Shown: positions 24,033-33,156 of the stretch, piece by piece
Position numbering within the stretch: the stretch's first letter is position 1
Layout of the letters: the number at the start of each line of letters is the position of its first letter
DNA from: SYFY01 sp043719475
GTDB lineage: Bacteria > Pseudomonadota > Gammaproteobacteria > Pseudomonadales > Azotimanducaceae
Direction: 5' to 3'
DNA length: 64,000 nt
Assembly: GCA_043719475.1 (NCBI GenBank)
Contig: JAYSTS010000179.1
Location: 16,582-80,581, forward strand
Position numbers and translations under genes: made by a program
Notes under the pieces: model-generated
Seen by the model: the letters and a program-made list of their open reading frames with translations, nothing else
The model's database searches: none
What the model was told of the DNA's origin: nothing

Positions 24033-24069
24033 CTTTTTTGACCCTTTCGGACATCGGGGGTTAAAAAAG
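24033..24069. other. Inverted repeat between dapB and carA
   Basis: cttttttgaccc (24033-24044) and ggggttaaaaaag (24057-24069) are near-complementary. The U-run is on the 5' arm and the A-run on the 3' arm, the reverse of an intrinsic terminator in either direction, so it may be a protein-binding palindrome or an RNA hairpin. Confidence 0.45.
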
Positions 24070-24201
24070 ACCACGTCAGCCGCTAGACTACGCGACCCAG
24101 CAATAGGCCAGATTGAACCGACAGGTCCAGTCACTTGGCATTAAATTCAAGTGGGCACCGCTTCGTTACTTCGACCCACACCGCACCGTTGGGGAAAACA
24201 G

Positions 24202-25335
24202 TTGATACCGGCGTTACTAGCGCTCGCAGATGGCACCGTGTTCCGAGGCCAGGCCATGGGCCAGCACGGAAAAACCGTTGGTGAAGTAGTTTTCAATACC
24301 GCGATGACCGGTTATCAGGAAATCCTCACGGATCCTTCCTATGCCGAGCAGATCATCACGTTGACCTATCCCCAGATCGGCAATACCGGAATCAATCCGG
24401 AAGATCATGAATCTGACCGGGTTTGGGCGCGAGGATTGATCATTCGTCAGCTGCCTCGCCGCGTCAGTAATTGGCGGGCAACCGAATCTCTCCCGGATTT
24501 TCTGATTCGGCAGAACGTGGTTGCCATCGCTGAAGTAGATACCCGTCGGTTGACGCGACATATCCGGGAACATGGCGTGCAGGCAGGCTGTATTCTGGCG
24601 GGTGTCGACGCGAGTCGTCGCGCTGACGAAGCGATCGCCGCAGCGTGTGCCTTTCCCGGTTTGGCAGGCATGGATCTGGCCAAGGTCGTCACCGGAGTTC
24701 GCCGCGAGTGGAGGGAAACCGACTGGCAGCTTGGCCGAGGTTACGGAGAGCTCCTTGAACCAAAATTCAAGGTTGTCGCGTACGACTTTGGCGTAAAGCG
24801 CAACATTCTTCGATTGCTGGCGGAACGTGGGTGCGCACTGACGGTGGTCCCTGCGCAGACTTCTGCGGAAGAAGTCCTCGCACTCAAACCCGATGGCGTG
24901 TTTCTTTCGAATGGTCCCGGTGACCCTGATCCATGTGACTACGCGATCACGGCGATTCGCAGGTTGCTGGAAGAGGATCTGCCGATCTTCGGAATTTGCC
25001 TTGGTCATCAACTGCTCGCACTTGCCAGCGGGGCTCGTACGGTGAAGATGGCGTTCGGGCACCACGGCGCCAATCACCCGGTGCAGGACCTCGAAAGTCG
25101 TGCGGTGCTGATCACCAGCCAGAATCATGGATTCGCGGTGGATGCTGAATCGCTGCCGAACTGTCTGAAAGCGACGCACGTTTCACTGTTCGATGGCAGC
25201 CTGCAGGGCATAACGAGGACCGATCGACCGGCTTTCAGTTTTCAGGGACATCCTGAAGCTAGCCCCGGTCCCCAGGACTGCCAGTATCTCTTCGATAAAT
25301 TTGTTGCCTCGATGCAGGAGCGCCGTCGTGCCTAA
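24202..25335 (+). CDS. carA: Carbamoyl-phosphate synthase small subunit (glutaminase)
   Basis: Supplies ammonia from glutamine for carbamoyl phosphate, feeding pyrimidine and arginine synthesis. The start TTG 24202 has GGGG five bases upstream and gives IPALLALADGTVFRGQA, which aligns with the family N-terminus; GTG 24151 in the same frame would add 17 unconserved residues. VVFNTAMTGYQEILTDPSYA and the class I glutamine amidotransferase site FGICLGHQLLALASG (nucleophile Cys) with FSFQGHPEASPGPQD are present. It overlaps carB by 8 nt. Confidence 0.96.
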   Translation: MIPALLALADGTVFRGQAMGQHGKTVGEVVFNTAMTGYQEILTDPSYAEQIITLTYPQIGNTGINPEDHESDRVWARGLIIRQLPRRVSNWRATESLPDFLIRQNVVAIAEVDTRRLTRHIREHGVQAGCILAGVDASRRADEAIAAACAFPGLAGMDLAKVVTGVRREWRETDWQLGRGYGELLEPKFKVVAYDFGVKRNILRLLAERGCALTVVPAQTSAEEVLALKPDGVFLSNGPGDPDPCDYAITAIRRLLEEDLPIFGICLGHQLLALASGARTVKMAFGHHGANHPVQDLESRAVLITSQNHGFAVDAESLPNCLKATHVSLFDGSLQGITRTDRPAFSFQGHPEASPGPQDCQYLFDKFVASMQERRRA

Positions 25336-28300
25336 GCGTACTGACATCAAGACCATTCTGATTATAGGTGCGGGTCCGATTGTTATCGGCCAGGCCTGCG
25401 AATTTGACTACTCCGGCGCCCAGGCGTGCAAGGCGCTGAAGGACGAAGGCTATCGTGTGGTGCTGGTGAATTCGAATCCGGCCACCATCATGACCGATCC
25501 TTCGATGGCCGACGCGACGTACATCGAACCGGTGGAGTGGCGTACGGTTGCCAGGATCATTGAGCGCGAACGACCGGATGCGTTGTTGCCGACCATGGGT
25601 GGTCAGACCGCATTGAATTGCGCGCTCGACCTGGTGCGTGAAGGCGTTCTCGAGAAGTTCGGCGTGGAGCTGATTGGCGCTAAAAAAGAATCCATCGATA
25701 TGGCGGAAGATCGAGAGCTGTTCGATCGGGCCATGAAGCGCATCGGGCTGGATACCCCGCGGTCGGCGATTGCCCACAGCGTCGAAGAAGCCGTACAGGT
25801 GCAGGCGCGTCTGGGTTATCCCTGCATCATTCGACCATCGTTCACCATGGGTGGTAGCGGTGGTGGAGTGGCCTACAATCAGGAAGAGTTCGTCGAAATC
25901 TGCGAGCGCGGACTCGATATGTCGCCGACACGGGAACTGCTCATCGACGAGAGCCTGATAGGCTGGAAAGAGTTCGAGATGGAAGTGGTTCGCGACCATC
26001 GCGATAACTGCATCATCATCTGCTCAATCGAAAATCTGGATCCGATGGGGATTCATACCGGTGACAGCATCACGGTGGCTCCGGCGCAGACCTTAACCGA
26101 CAAGGAATATCAGATTCTTCGTAATGCATCGATTGCGGTGCTGCGGGAGATCGGTGTTGATACCGGTGGATCCAACGTTCAGTTCGCGATTGACCCGCTG
26201 ACTGGTCGTATGGTGGTGATCGAGATGAATCCCAGGGTCTCAAGATCCTCGGCGCTGGCCTCGAAGGCGACCGGTTTTCCAATTGCCAAAGTGGCAGCCA
26301 AACTGGCCGTAGGTTACACCCTGGATGAGCTGCGCAACGACATCACAGGTGGGCTCATACCGGCCTCCTTCGAGCCGAGCATCGACTACGTCGTCACGAA
26401 GATTCCGCGGTTCACATTCGAGAAATTCCCGAAGGCAGACCCACGACTGACCACACAGATGAAATCCGTTGGCGAGGTTATGGCCATTGGTCGCAGCTTC
26501 CAGGAGTCTTTGCAAAAAGCGTTGCGTGGCCTTGAGACCGGACGCATGGGCTTTGACCCTGTGTATCGCTACAAGGCGGGCAGCACGGATCACACTCGTT
26601 TGCGCAGAGAGCTGCAGACGGCAGGTGCTGAACGACTCTGGTACGTGGCAGATGCGTTTCGTTTGGCGATGAGCGTCGAAGAAATCCAGGAACTTACCGG
26701 CATTGATCCGTGGTTCCTTGCGGAAATTGAAGATCTGATCGATACCGAACGCGGACTGTCCGGGATGGCGGTGGAAGCACTGTCTCGAGATGAGTGGTAC
26801 CAACTCAAACGCAAGGGGTTTTCCGATTCCCGTCTGGCGTCTTTGCTGGACAGCGACGAAAGCGTGGTGCGAAGCACCCGACAGGCGCTCGGAGTTCGTC
26901 CCGTTTATCGTCGGGTGGATACCTGTGCGGCTGAATTTCCTGCGGCCAGCGCATATCTGTATTCCACGTATGAAGAAGAGTGTGAGGCCAATCCCACTGA
27001 TCGGCGAAAGATCATGGTGTTGGGTGGTGGACCGAACCGGATCGGCCAAGGCATCGAATTCGATTACTGTTGTGTCCATGCTGCGCTCGCCATGCGCGAG
27101 GATGGTTATGAAACCATCATGGTCAACTGCAATCCTGAAACGGTTTCAACCGACTACGATACGTCCGATCGCCTCTATTTTGAGCCGGTGACACTGGAAG
27201 ATGTGCTCGCGATCGTCGATGTCGAACAGCCAGTCGGTGTCATCGTACAGTTTGGCGGCCAGACGCCACTCAAACTGGTTGAGCACCTAGAACGGGCGGG
27301 GGTGCCGATCATTGGCACCAGCGCCGACGCGATCGACCGCGCTGAAGATCGTGAGCGCTTTCAAACCATGATCGAAAAACTGGCGCTACGTCAGCCCGAA
27401 AACCGGACCGCGACAAATGTCGAACAAGGTGTTCTGGCCGCTCAGGAAGTTGGGTACCCGCTGGTTGTTCGGCCCTCCTATGTGCTCGGCGGTCGCGCCA
27501 TGGAAATCGTCTATGACGATGATGAACTGCGTGAATATCTGATTCGCGCCGTTGATGTGTCCAATGATTCGCCGGTATTGCTCGATCGTTTTCTCGATCA
27601 GGCCATCGAGGTGGATGTCGACGCGGTCAGTGATGGTCGGGATGTTGTGATTGGCGCCATCATGCAGCACATCGAGGAGGCAGGTGTGCACTCCGGCGAC
27701 TCTGCGTGCTCCTTGCCACCGCGCGACCTTTCACCACGAATTCAGGATGCGATTCGCGAGCAAGTGAAGGCCATGGCCATCGAACTCGGGGTTATCGGAC
27801 TGATGAATGTTCAGCTTGCCGTTCAGGACCAGCTGATCTTCGTTCTGGAGGTCAATCCCCGAGCTTCACGTACTGTGCCGTTTGTTTCGAAGTGTATTGG
27901 ACGGTCGCTGGCCAAGGTAGCCGCACGTTGCATGACCGGGATTTCCCTGCAGCAGCAGGGGTTTACTCGCGAACTTGTACCGAATTACATCAGCGTCAAG
28001 GAATCGGTGTTCCCGTTCGTCAAGTTTCCCGGCGTGGATCCGATTCTCGGCCCGGAAATGAAATCGACCGGTGAAGTGATGGGAGTGGGAGCAACGTTTG
28101 GCGAAGCTTTTGGCAAGGCGGCATTGGCGGCTGGCTCCCCACTACCAAAGGGTGGACGCGCGTTTCTGAGTGTCAGACGAGTTGATAGAGAGATGGTTAA
28201 GGGTGTGGCCAGACAACTTGCGAATCTCGGATTCAAACTGTGCGCAACTCGCGGAACTGCTCGCGTGATTGCGGATGCGGGCATCGAGTGTGCAGTTGTA

Positions 28301-28555
28301 CGCAAGGTGGGAGATGGACGGCCTGACGTTGCCGATATGTTGAAGAACGAAAAAATCGACTTGATCATCAATACGACCGAGGGTCGTCAGTCCATTGAAG
28401 ATTCAGCCGTGATCCGTCGCCTCGCACTCAGCAAAAAGGTTTGTTACACGACGACTATGGCAGCGGCCGAAGCCATCTGCATATCGATCAAGGAAGGTGG
28501 AAGCGAAGACGTCAGATGCTTGCAGGAACTTCACGCAAGCTTGCCCGCCTGGTAA
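25328..28555 (+). CDS. carB: Carbamoyl-phosphate synthase large subunit
   Basis: Two homologous ATP-grasp halves make carboxyphosphate and then carbamoyl phosphate. The start GTG 25328 gives PKRTDIKTILIIGAGPIVIG, matching the family. The first half carries PSFTMGGSGGGVAYN and EMNPRVSRSSALASKATGFP; the second starts at IMVLGGGPNRIGQGIEFDYC and has PSYVLGGRAMEIVYD. The C-terminal allosteric domain ends in CYTTTMAAAEAICISI. At 1,075 aa it is full length. It overlaps carA and precedes greA. Confidence 0.98.
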   Translation: MPKRTDIKTILIIGAGPIVIGQACEFDYSGAQACKALKDEGYRVVLVNSNPATIMTDPSMADATYIEPVEWRTVARIIERERPDALLPTMGGQTALNCALDLVREGVLEKFGVELIGAKKESIDMAEDRELFDRAMKRIGLDTPRSAIAHSVEEAVQVQARLGYPCIIRPSFTMGGSGGGVAYNQEEFVEICERGLDMSPTRELLIDESLIGWKEFEMEVVRDHRDNCIIICSIENLDPMGIHTGDSITVAPAQTLTDKEYQILRNASIAVLREIGVDTGGSNVQFAIDPLTGRMVVIEMNPRVSRSSALASKATGFPIAKVAAKLAVGYTLDELRNDITGGLIPASFEPSIDYVVTKIPRFTFEKFPKADPRLTTQMKSVGEVMAIGRSFQESLQKALRGLETGRMGFDPVYRYKAGSTDHTRLRRELQTAGAERLWYVADAFRLAMSVEEIQELTGIDPWFLAEIEDLIDTERGLSGMAVEALSRDEWYQLKRKGFSDSRLASLLDSDESVVRSTRQALGVRPVYRRVDTCAAEFPAASAYLYSTYEEECEANPTDRRKIMVLGGGPNRIGQGIEFDYCCVHAALAMREDGYETIMVNCNPETVSTDYDTSDRLYFEPVTLEDVLAIVDVEQPVGVIVQFGGQTPLKLVEHLERAGVPIIGTSADAIDRAEDRERFQTMIEKLALRQPENRTATNVEQGVLAAQEVGYPLVVRPSYVLGGRAMEIVYDDDELREYLIRAVDVSNDSPVLLDRFLDQAIEVDVDAVSDGRDVVIGAIMQHIEEAGVHSGDSACSLPPRDLSPRIQDAIREQVKAMAIELGVIGLMNVQLAVQDQLIFVLEVNPRASRTVPFVSKCIGRSLAKVAARCMTGISLQQQGFTRELVPNYISVKESVFPFVKFPGVDPILGPEMKSTGEVMGVGATFGEAFGKAALAAGSPLPKGGRAFLSVRRVDREMVKGVARQLANLGFKLCATRGTARVIADAGIECAVVRKVGDGRPDVADMLKNEKIDLIINTTEGRQSIEDSAVIRRLALSKKVCYTTTMAAAEAICISIKEGGSEDVRCLQELHASLPAW

Positions 28556-28578
28556 ACCTGAGACAGAATTTCAAGACC

Positions 28579-29052
28579 ATGCCCGTTCCAATGACAGTTG
28601 AAGGATCCGAAGCACTGCGAGCCGAATTGATGAGCCGCAAAGGTGCGTTGCGTCAGGATATTTCCAAGCAGATTGGCGTAGCTCGCGAGCACGGTGATCT
28701 TCGTGAAAATGCGGAGTATCACGCGGCCAAAGAACTACAGGGAATGAATGAAGCCCGTATTCGTGACCTCGAAAGCAAGCTTTCCGAAGCTCAGGTCATC
28801 GACATTACGAAGATCCCGCCCGGTGACAAGGTGATATTCGGCGTTACGGTTCGTCTGCTTGCGGTGGAATCTGATGAAACCGTCACCTACCGGATTGTCG
28901 GCGAGGATGAGGCGGATTTGCGACAGGGAAAGATCTCGGTCACATCTCCGGTAGCACGCGCACTGATCGGCAAATTGGTCGGCGATGCAGTCAAAGTGCA
29001 GACCCCGGGCGGCCAGCGCGAGTACGAAATCGACGACGTGCAGCACATCTGA
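28579..29052 (+). CDS. greA: Transcription elongation factor GreA
   Basis: Rescues backtracked RNA polymerase by stimulating transcript cleavage. The coiled-coil tip is AREHGDLRENAEYHAAKELQ with the acidic D and E residues needed for cleavage. The C-terminal FKBP-like domain has TYRIVGEDEADLRQGKISVT, then SPVARALIGKLVGDAV and VQTPGGQREYEI. Start at ATG 28579 (MPVPMTVEGS), giving 157 aa. It follows carB after 23 nt, the known carAB-greA linkage. Confidence 0.97.
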   Translation: MPVPMTVEGSEALRAELMSRKGALRQDISKQIGVAREHGDLRENAEYHAAKELQGMNEARIRDLESKLSEAQVIDITKIPPGDKVIFGVTVRLLAVESDETVTYRIVGEDEADLRQGKISVTSPVARALIGKLVGDAVKVQTPGGQREYEIDDVQHI

Positions 29053-29064
29053 TTGAGCAGCGTT

Positions 29065-29403
29065 TCAGTTGGCGCGTCTGGTGATGTTAGATAATTCTGG
29101 ATCAGTGTCAGGATTGGCCCGGTACAACACCATGATTTTGCCGATGGTCTGGACCAGCAGTGCTCCTGTGGTCGCTACGATCTGCGATATCGCCTCAGCT
29201 CGAGCGTCACGTTCCAGGGCGTTGATGCGAATCTTGATGAGCTCATGATCAGTCAGCGCCCGCTCGACTTCGCCCAGCACGCCGCTGCTGACACCGCTGT
29301 TACCGACAATCACAACGGGGCGCAGGTGATGGGCAATCTGACGCAGTTCTTTCCGACGTTTCGTATCCAGGATTTTCTTCCGTTGGCCAGGCGACCCGAG
29401 CAT
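29065..29403 (-). CDS. yhbY: CRM-domain RNA-binding protein YhbY
   Basis: Small KH-like protein associated with pre-50S ribosomal subunits. The CRM signature is KELRQIAHHLRPVVIVGNSG followed by VLGEVERALTDHELIKIRIN and the end region ALLVQTIGKIMVLYR. At 112 aa it is slightly longer than E. coli YhbY, with an extra C-terminal tail. It is divergent from rlmE; only 14 bp separate the two start codons, so the promoters must overlap or lie inside the genes. Confidence 0.94.
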   Translation of the reverse strand: MLGSPGQRKKILDTKRRKELRQIAHHLRPVVIVGNSGVSSGVLGEVERALTDHELIKIRINALERDARAEAISQIVATTGALLVQTIGKIMVLYRANPDTDPELSNITRRAN

Positions 29404-29417
29404 TCTAGAGAAATCGC

Positions 29418-30059
29418 GTGAGTAAGCGCGGAGGTTCTTCAGGTCGATGGCTCGAACGACAGCAACGTGATCAATTTGTTCGTCGCGCGCACCAGGAAGG
29501 CAACATCTCGCGCGCGCACTACAAACTGGAACAACTCGATAAGCGATTCAGGCTGGTAGGTCGGCACACGAGAATTCTGGAGCTTGGTGCGGCGCCAGGT
29601 GGCTGGACCCGATATCTATCCGACCGCGCTTCTGACGGGGTGATTGTTGCCGTAGATCCGTTGCCGGTAAGCGCCACAGCTTCGGTTCATGTTCTATGTG
29701 GCGTGCTCGGGGAGGATAGTGTTGATGAAGCCCTGCAGAATATTTTAGGTGATCGGGGTGTTGATCTTGTTTTGTCAGATATGGCCCCCAATCTCAGCGG
29801 AGTCAGGGCTGCTGATCAGGCAAGTGCCATTTACCTTGCAGAACTCGCGCTAGAAGCCGCCGATCGATGGTTGCAGGCGGGTGGGAATCTGGTCGTTAAA
29901 CTCTTTCAGGGCGAAGGAGTCGATAAGTGGTTGATGGATGCGCGCGAAATGTTCAAGTCCGTTCGCCAAGTCAAACCCGAAGCGTCACGCCCGGAGTCCC
30001 GTGAACTCTATGCAGTAGCGCTTGGCAGGCGAACGAACAGCGCTGACACTGGAGTGTGA
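29418..30059 (+). CDS. rlmE: 23S rRNA 2'-O-ribose U2552 methyltransferase RlmE (FtsJ)
   Basis: Methylates U2552 in the 50S A-site loop. The SAM motif is RILELGAAPGGWTRYL (about residues 54-69). LVLSDMAPNLSGVRAADQAS carries the catalytic Asp, and GGNLVVKLFQGEGVDK carries the catalytic Lys. Start is GTG 29418 and length 213 aa, both usual. It is upstream of ftsH as in E. coli. Confidence 0.96.
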   Translation: MSKRGGSSGRWLERQQRDQFVRRAHQEGNISRAHYKLEQLDKRFRLVGRHTRILELGAAPGGWTRYLSDRASDGVIVAVDPLPVSATASVHVLCGVLGEDSVDEALQNILGDRGVDLVLSDMAPNLSGVRAADQASAIYLAELALEAADRWLQAGGNLVVKLFQGEGVDKWLMDAREMFKSVRQVKPEASRPESRELYAVALGRRTNSADTGV

Positions 30060-30149
30060 TCTTCGACCAGCAGCGCCTTTCGTGGTTGGTGTAAGCTGTT
30101 AGGCAGGTAATCCTGCATTCTTGTTCGAAGCAGGTCCGAATCGAAAAGC

Positions 30150-30200
30150 GCATTAATCGGACAAACTTATTAGTTGGACAAACGCATTAGTTGGACAATA
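30150..30200 (+). repeat. Three 17-bp direct repeats upstream of ftsH
   Basis: gcattaatcggacaaac, ttattagttggacaaac and gcattagttggacaata follow each other without gaps at 30150, 30167 and 30184. They lie in the 240-bp rlmE-ftsH gap, about 100 bp before the ftsH start. They could be tandem operator half-sites or a slippage duplication. Confidence 0.75.
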
Positions 30201-30297
30201 AAGGTGGCTGCGAAACTGGCAAGAGCGGTCTAGCGCACAGGCAGTAATTCAAGCGGTCTGAGAGACTATTGATCGCGAGCGAAAATGAGGTGATCCC

Positions 30298-32187
30298 TTG
30301 ACTGATATGGGTAAGAACTTGCTGATCTGGTTGGTGCTTGCAGCTGTACTGCTGACCGTATTCAACAATTTTAATCCGCAATCTGAACCTTCTGAGATCA
30401 GCTATTCCAATTTTCTGGAACGCGTTCGCTCACAGGAAGTAAAAGCGGTTCAGGGTCGTGATCGAACCCTGATCGTCGAGGGCAAGAATGGTGAGACGTT
30501 CAAGGTCATTCGACCTGATATACCTGATCCGAAGCTCATCGACGATCTATACAACAATGGCGTAGAACAGAGTTACCAGGTCCCAGAAAAGCAGGGCTTC
30601 TGGACCCAGTTGCTGCTGGCCAGTTTCCCCATACTGATCATCATCGCAGTGTTCATGCTTTTCATGCGCCAGATGCAGGGAGGTGCTGGCGGCAGAGGTG
30701 GGCCGATGGCGTTTGGAAAATCAAAGGCTCGTCTGCTTTCGGAAGACCAGATCAAAACTACCTTCGCTGACGTTGCCGGGGTGGATGAAGCTAAAGAAGA
30801 TGTTTACGAACTGGTTGAATTCCTCCGCGATCCCGGCAAGTTTCAACGCCTGGGTGGCCGAATACCTCGCGGTATCCTTTTGGTCGGTGCACCAGGTACC
30901 GGTAAGACCCTGCTCGCCAAAGCTATCGCCGGCGAGGCAAAGGTGCCGTTTTTCTCGATTTCCGGCTCGGATTTTGTCGAGATGTTTGTTGGCGTTGGCG
31001 CGTCCCGGGTCCGGGACATGTTCGAGCAGGCCAAGAAACAGTCTCCCTGCATTATCTTCATCGACGAAATCGATGCAGTAGGTCGGCATCGTGGGGCGGG
31101 TCTGGGTGGTGGTCATGATGAGCGCGAACAGACGCTCAACCAGCTACTGGTTGAGATGGATGGTTTCGAACCCAATGACGGCATCATTATCATTGCCGCC
31201 ACAAACCGACCGGACGTGCTGGATCCGGCGCTGCTGCGCCCAGGTCGCTTCGATCGTCAGGTTGTCGTGAGTCTGCCTGATATCCGTGGCCGGGAGCAGA
31301 TTCTCAAGGTTCACATGCGGAAGGTGCCGATTGCGGACGATGTTGATCCGACGATCATTGCTCGCGGTACTCCAGGTTTTTCCGGCGCTGATCTGGCAAA
31401 CCTGGTGAATGAAGCGGCTCTGTTCGCCGCTCGGATGAGTAAACGCCTGGTTGAGATGGTCGAATTCGAGAAGGCCAAGGACAAGATCATGATGGGCGCC
31501 GAGCGCAAAAGCCTGGTCATGTCCGAGAAGGAAAAACTCAACACGGCGTTCCATGAAGCCGGACACGTGATTGTTGGTCGTCTGATGCCGGATCATGATC
31601 CGGTATACAAGGTGTCGATCATTCCGCGTGGGCGTGCTTTGGGTGTGACGATGTTCCTGCCGGCTGAGGACCGATACAGCATCAGTCGTCAGGCAATTCG
31701 AAGTCAGATCTGCAGCCTGTTTGGCGGTCGGTTGGCGGAAGAGATGGTCCTTGGCAAGGAGTTTGTTACGACTGGCGCCTCCAATGATATCGAGCGTGCG
31801 ACTACTCTCGCGCGCAACATGGTCACCAAGTGGGGATTGTCCGAGCGCATGGGTCCGCTGATGTATGACGAGGATGCGAGTGAACCCTTTCTTGGCATGT
31901 CTGCAGGGGTACGCCCCAAGCCGCACTCGCCTGATACCGCGAAAGCGATCGACGACGAGATTCGGCGAATCATCGACGAGTGCTATTCAGAAGCAAGACG
32001 ATTGCTGGAAGAGAACCGCGACAAATTGCAGATGATGGCTGAAGCGCTGATGGAGTTCGAAACACTCGGCCCTGAACAACTTGATGACATCATGGCAGGC
32101 GCGAAACCAAGGGCGCCAAAACCTCCATCACCGCCGGCAACCCGGACGTCCGATGAGAAGCCCATCGGTGGTCCAGCTGAAACCTGA
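30298..32187 (+). CDS. ftsH: ATP-dependent zinc metalloprotease FtsH
   Basis: Inner-membrane AAA+ protease degrading membrane proteins, sigma32 and LpxC. An N-terminal transmembrane helix (LLIWLVLAAVLLTVF), a periplasmic domain and a second helix near residue 105 (LASFPILIIIAVFMLFM) are followed by Walker A GAPGTGKT and Walker B IIFIDEIDAVG. The second region of homology contains AATNRPDVLDPALLRPGRFD, and the zinc site is HEAGH with the third ligand downstream. The start may be TTG 30298 or ATG 30307. Length 629 aa. It is followed by folP after 8 nt. Confidence 0.98.
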   Translation: MTDMGKNLLIWLVLAAVLLTVFNNFNPQSEPSEISYSNFLERVRSQEVKAVQGRDRTLIVEGKNGETFKVIRPDIPDPKLIDDLYNNGVEQSYQVPEKQGFWTQLLLASFPILIIIAVFMLFMRQMQGGAGGRGGPMAFGKSKARLLSEDQIKTTFADVAGVDEAKEDVYELVEFLRDPGKFQRLGGRIPRGILLVGAPGTGKTLLAKAIAGEAKVPFFSISGSDFVEMFVGVGASRVRDMFEQAKKQSPCIIFIDEIDAVGRHRGAGLGGGHDEREQTLNQLLVEMDGFEPNDGIIIIAATNRPDVLDPALLRPGRFDRQVVVSLPDIRGREQILKVHMRKVPIADDVDPTIIARGTPGFSGADLANLVNEAALFAARMSKRLVEMVEFEKAKDKIMMGAERKSLVMSEKEKLNTAFHEAGHVIVGRLMPDHDPVYKVSIIPRGRALGVTMFLPAEDRYSISRQAIRSQICSLFGGRLAEEMVLGKEFVTTGASNDIERATTLARNMVTKWGLSERMGPLMYDEDASEPFLGMSAGVRPKPHSPDTAKAIDDEIRRIIDECYSEARRLLEENRDKLQMMAEALMEFETLGPEQLDDIMAGAKPRAPKPPSPPATRTSDEKPIGGPAET

Positions 32188-32195
32188 TCAACCCG

Positions 32196-33065
32196 TTGCG
32201 CGGCTTGAGCGCTGCAGGGCTTCGATGTCGTAACCGCTGGCTGGACCTTACCCAGCCAGTGGTCATGGGCATACTGAATATCACACCCGACTCATTTTCA
32301 GATGGCGGTCGATTTATCGACCCATCGGGCTGTGTTCGCCTTGATGAAGTTGAAGAGCAGGCTAACTGCATGGTTTTGCAGGGAGCACAGATTCTCGATA
32401 TCGGAGGAGAGTCGACGCGTCCTGGCGCGCCAGAAGTCTCCATCGACCAGGAAATGGAGCGTGTGATTCCGGTCATGGAACGGCTCCGTGGTCTGGATAC
32501 TCTGCTGTCAGTTGATACTCGGAAAGGAGTCGTTGCTGAAGCGGCACTAGCCGCCGGCTGCCATCTGGTGAACGATGTATCAGCTGGGACCGACGAGGCT
32601 GTATTGCATGCGGTCAGGCGTTTCGGGGCCGGACTCTGTCTGATGCACATGCGTGGTGAGCCGGCGACGATGCAGCATGCCCCAGACTATGTCGACGTGT
32701 TGAGCGAGATTGGTGTCTATCTGGCGGAGCGAGTCAAACGTGCGGTTGCGCTTGGTATCGACCGGGAGTCACTCGTGATTGACCCAGGCATCGGCTTTGG
32801 CAAGACGATGCAGCAGAATCTGCGATTGCTGGCTAATCTGGAACGATTTGGTGAAGCCGGTTTGCCGATTCTGGTTGGTGTGTCGCGCAAGTCGTTTCTA
32901 GGGCGGATCACGAATCGCCCTGTGGAAGAACGGCTTCATGCGAGCATTGCGATGGCAGTACTTGCGGTTGAACACGGCGCGCGCATCATTCGGGCCCATG
33001 ATGTAGCGGCAACTTTTGACGCGCTGTCCATTTGGACTGCGTTGAATGAAGAAAGGCTTGGTTGA
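32196..33065 (+). CDS. folP: Dihydropteroate synthase
   Basis: Condenses p-aminobenzoate with dihydropterin pyrophosphate in folate synthesis and is the sulfonamide target. VMGILNITPDSFSDGGRFID, IGGESTRPGAPEVS and VIDPGIGFGKTMQQNLRLL are family signatures, and the sequence ends at RAHDVAATFDALSI. The start is uncertain (TTG 32196, or a start a few codons later); nothing upstream of LDLTQPVVMGIL is conserved. It is linked to ftsH and glmM as in E. coli. Confidence 0.95.
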   Translation: MRGLSAAGLRCRNRWLDLTQPVVMGILNITPDSFSDGGRFIDPSGCVRLDEVEEQANCMVLQGAQILDIGGESTRPGAPEVSIDQEMERVIPVMERLRGLDTLLSVDTRKGVVAEAALAAGCHLVNDVSAGTDEAVLHAVRRFGAGLCLMHMRGEPATMQHAPDYVDVLSEIGVYLAERVKRAVALGIDRESLVIDPGIGFGKTMQQNLRLLANLERFGEAGLPILVGVSRKSFLGRITNRPVEERLHASIAMAVLAVEHGARIIRAHDVAATFDALSIWTALNEERLG

Positions 33066-33102
33066 CGATGGCGTCGCCCTTACGTCGAGTGATTGCGATG
33101 TT

Positions 33103-33156
33103 CTACAAGGAACGATGTCTCTACAGGGAGCGATGTCTCTACAAGGAAAAGGTATG
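33103..33156 (+). repeat. Three 18-bp repeats, each with a Shine-Dalgarno-like core and an in-frame ATG, at the glmM start
   Basis: ctacaaggaacgatgtct (33103), ctacagggagcgatgtct (33121) and ctacaaggaaaaggtatg (33139) are consecutive. Each holds AGGA or AGGGAG five to seven bases before an ATG (33115, 33133, 33154), and all three ATGs are in the glmM frame. The conserved protein begins at the last one. Confidence 0.85.

Noticed and set aside
24033..24069. Intrinsic terminator after dapB
   Set aside because: The stem has T on the 5' arm and A on the 3' arm, the opposite of a terminator; kept only as an inverted repeat.
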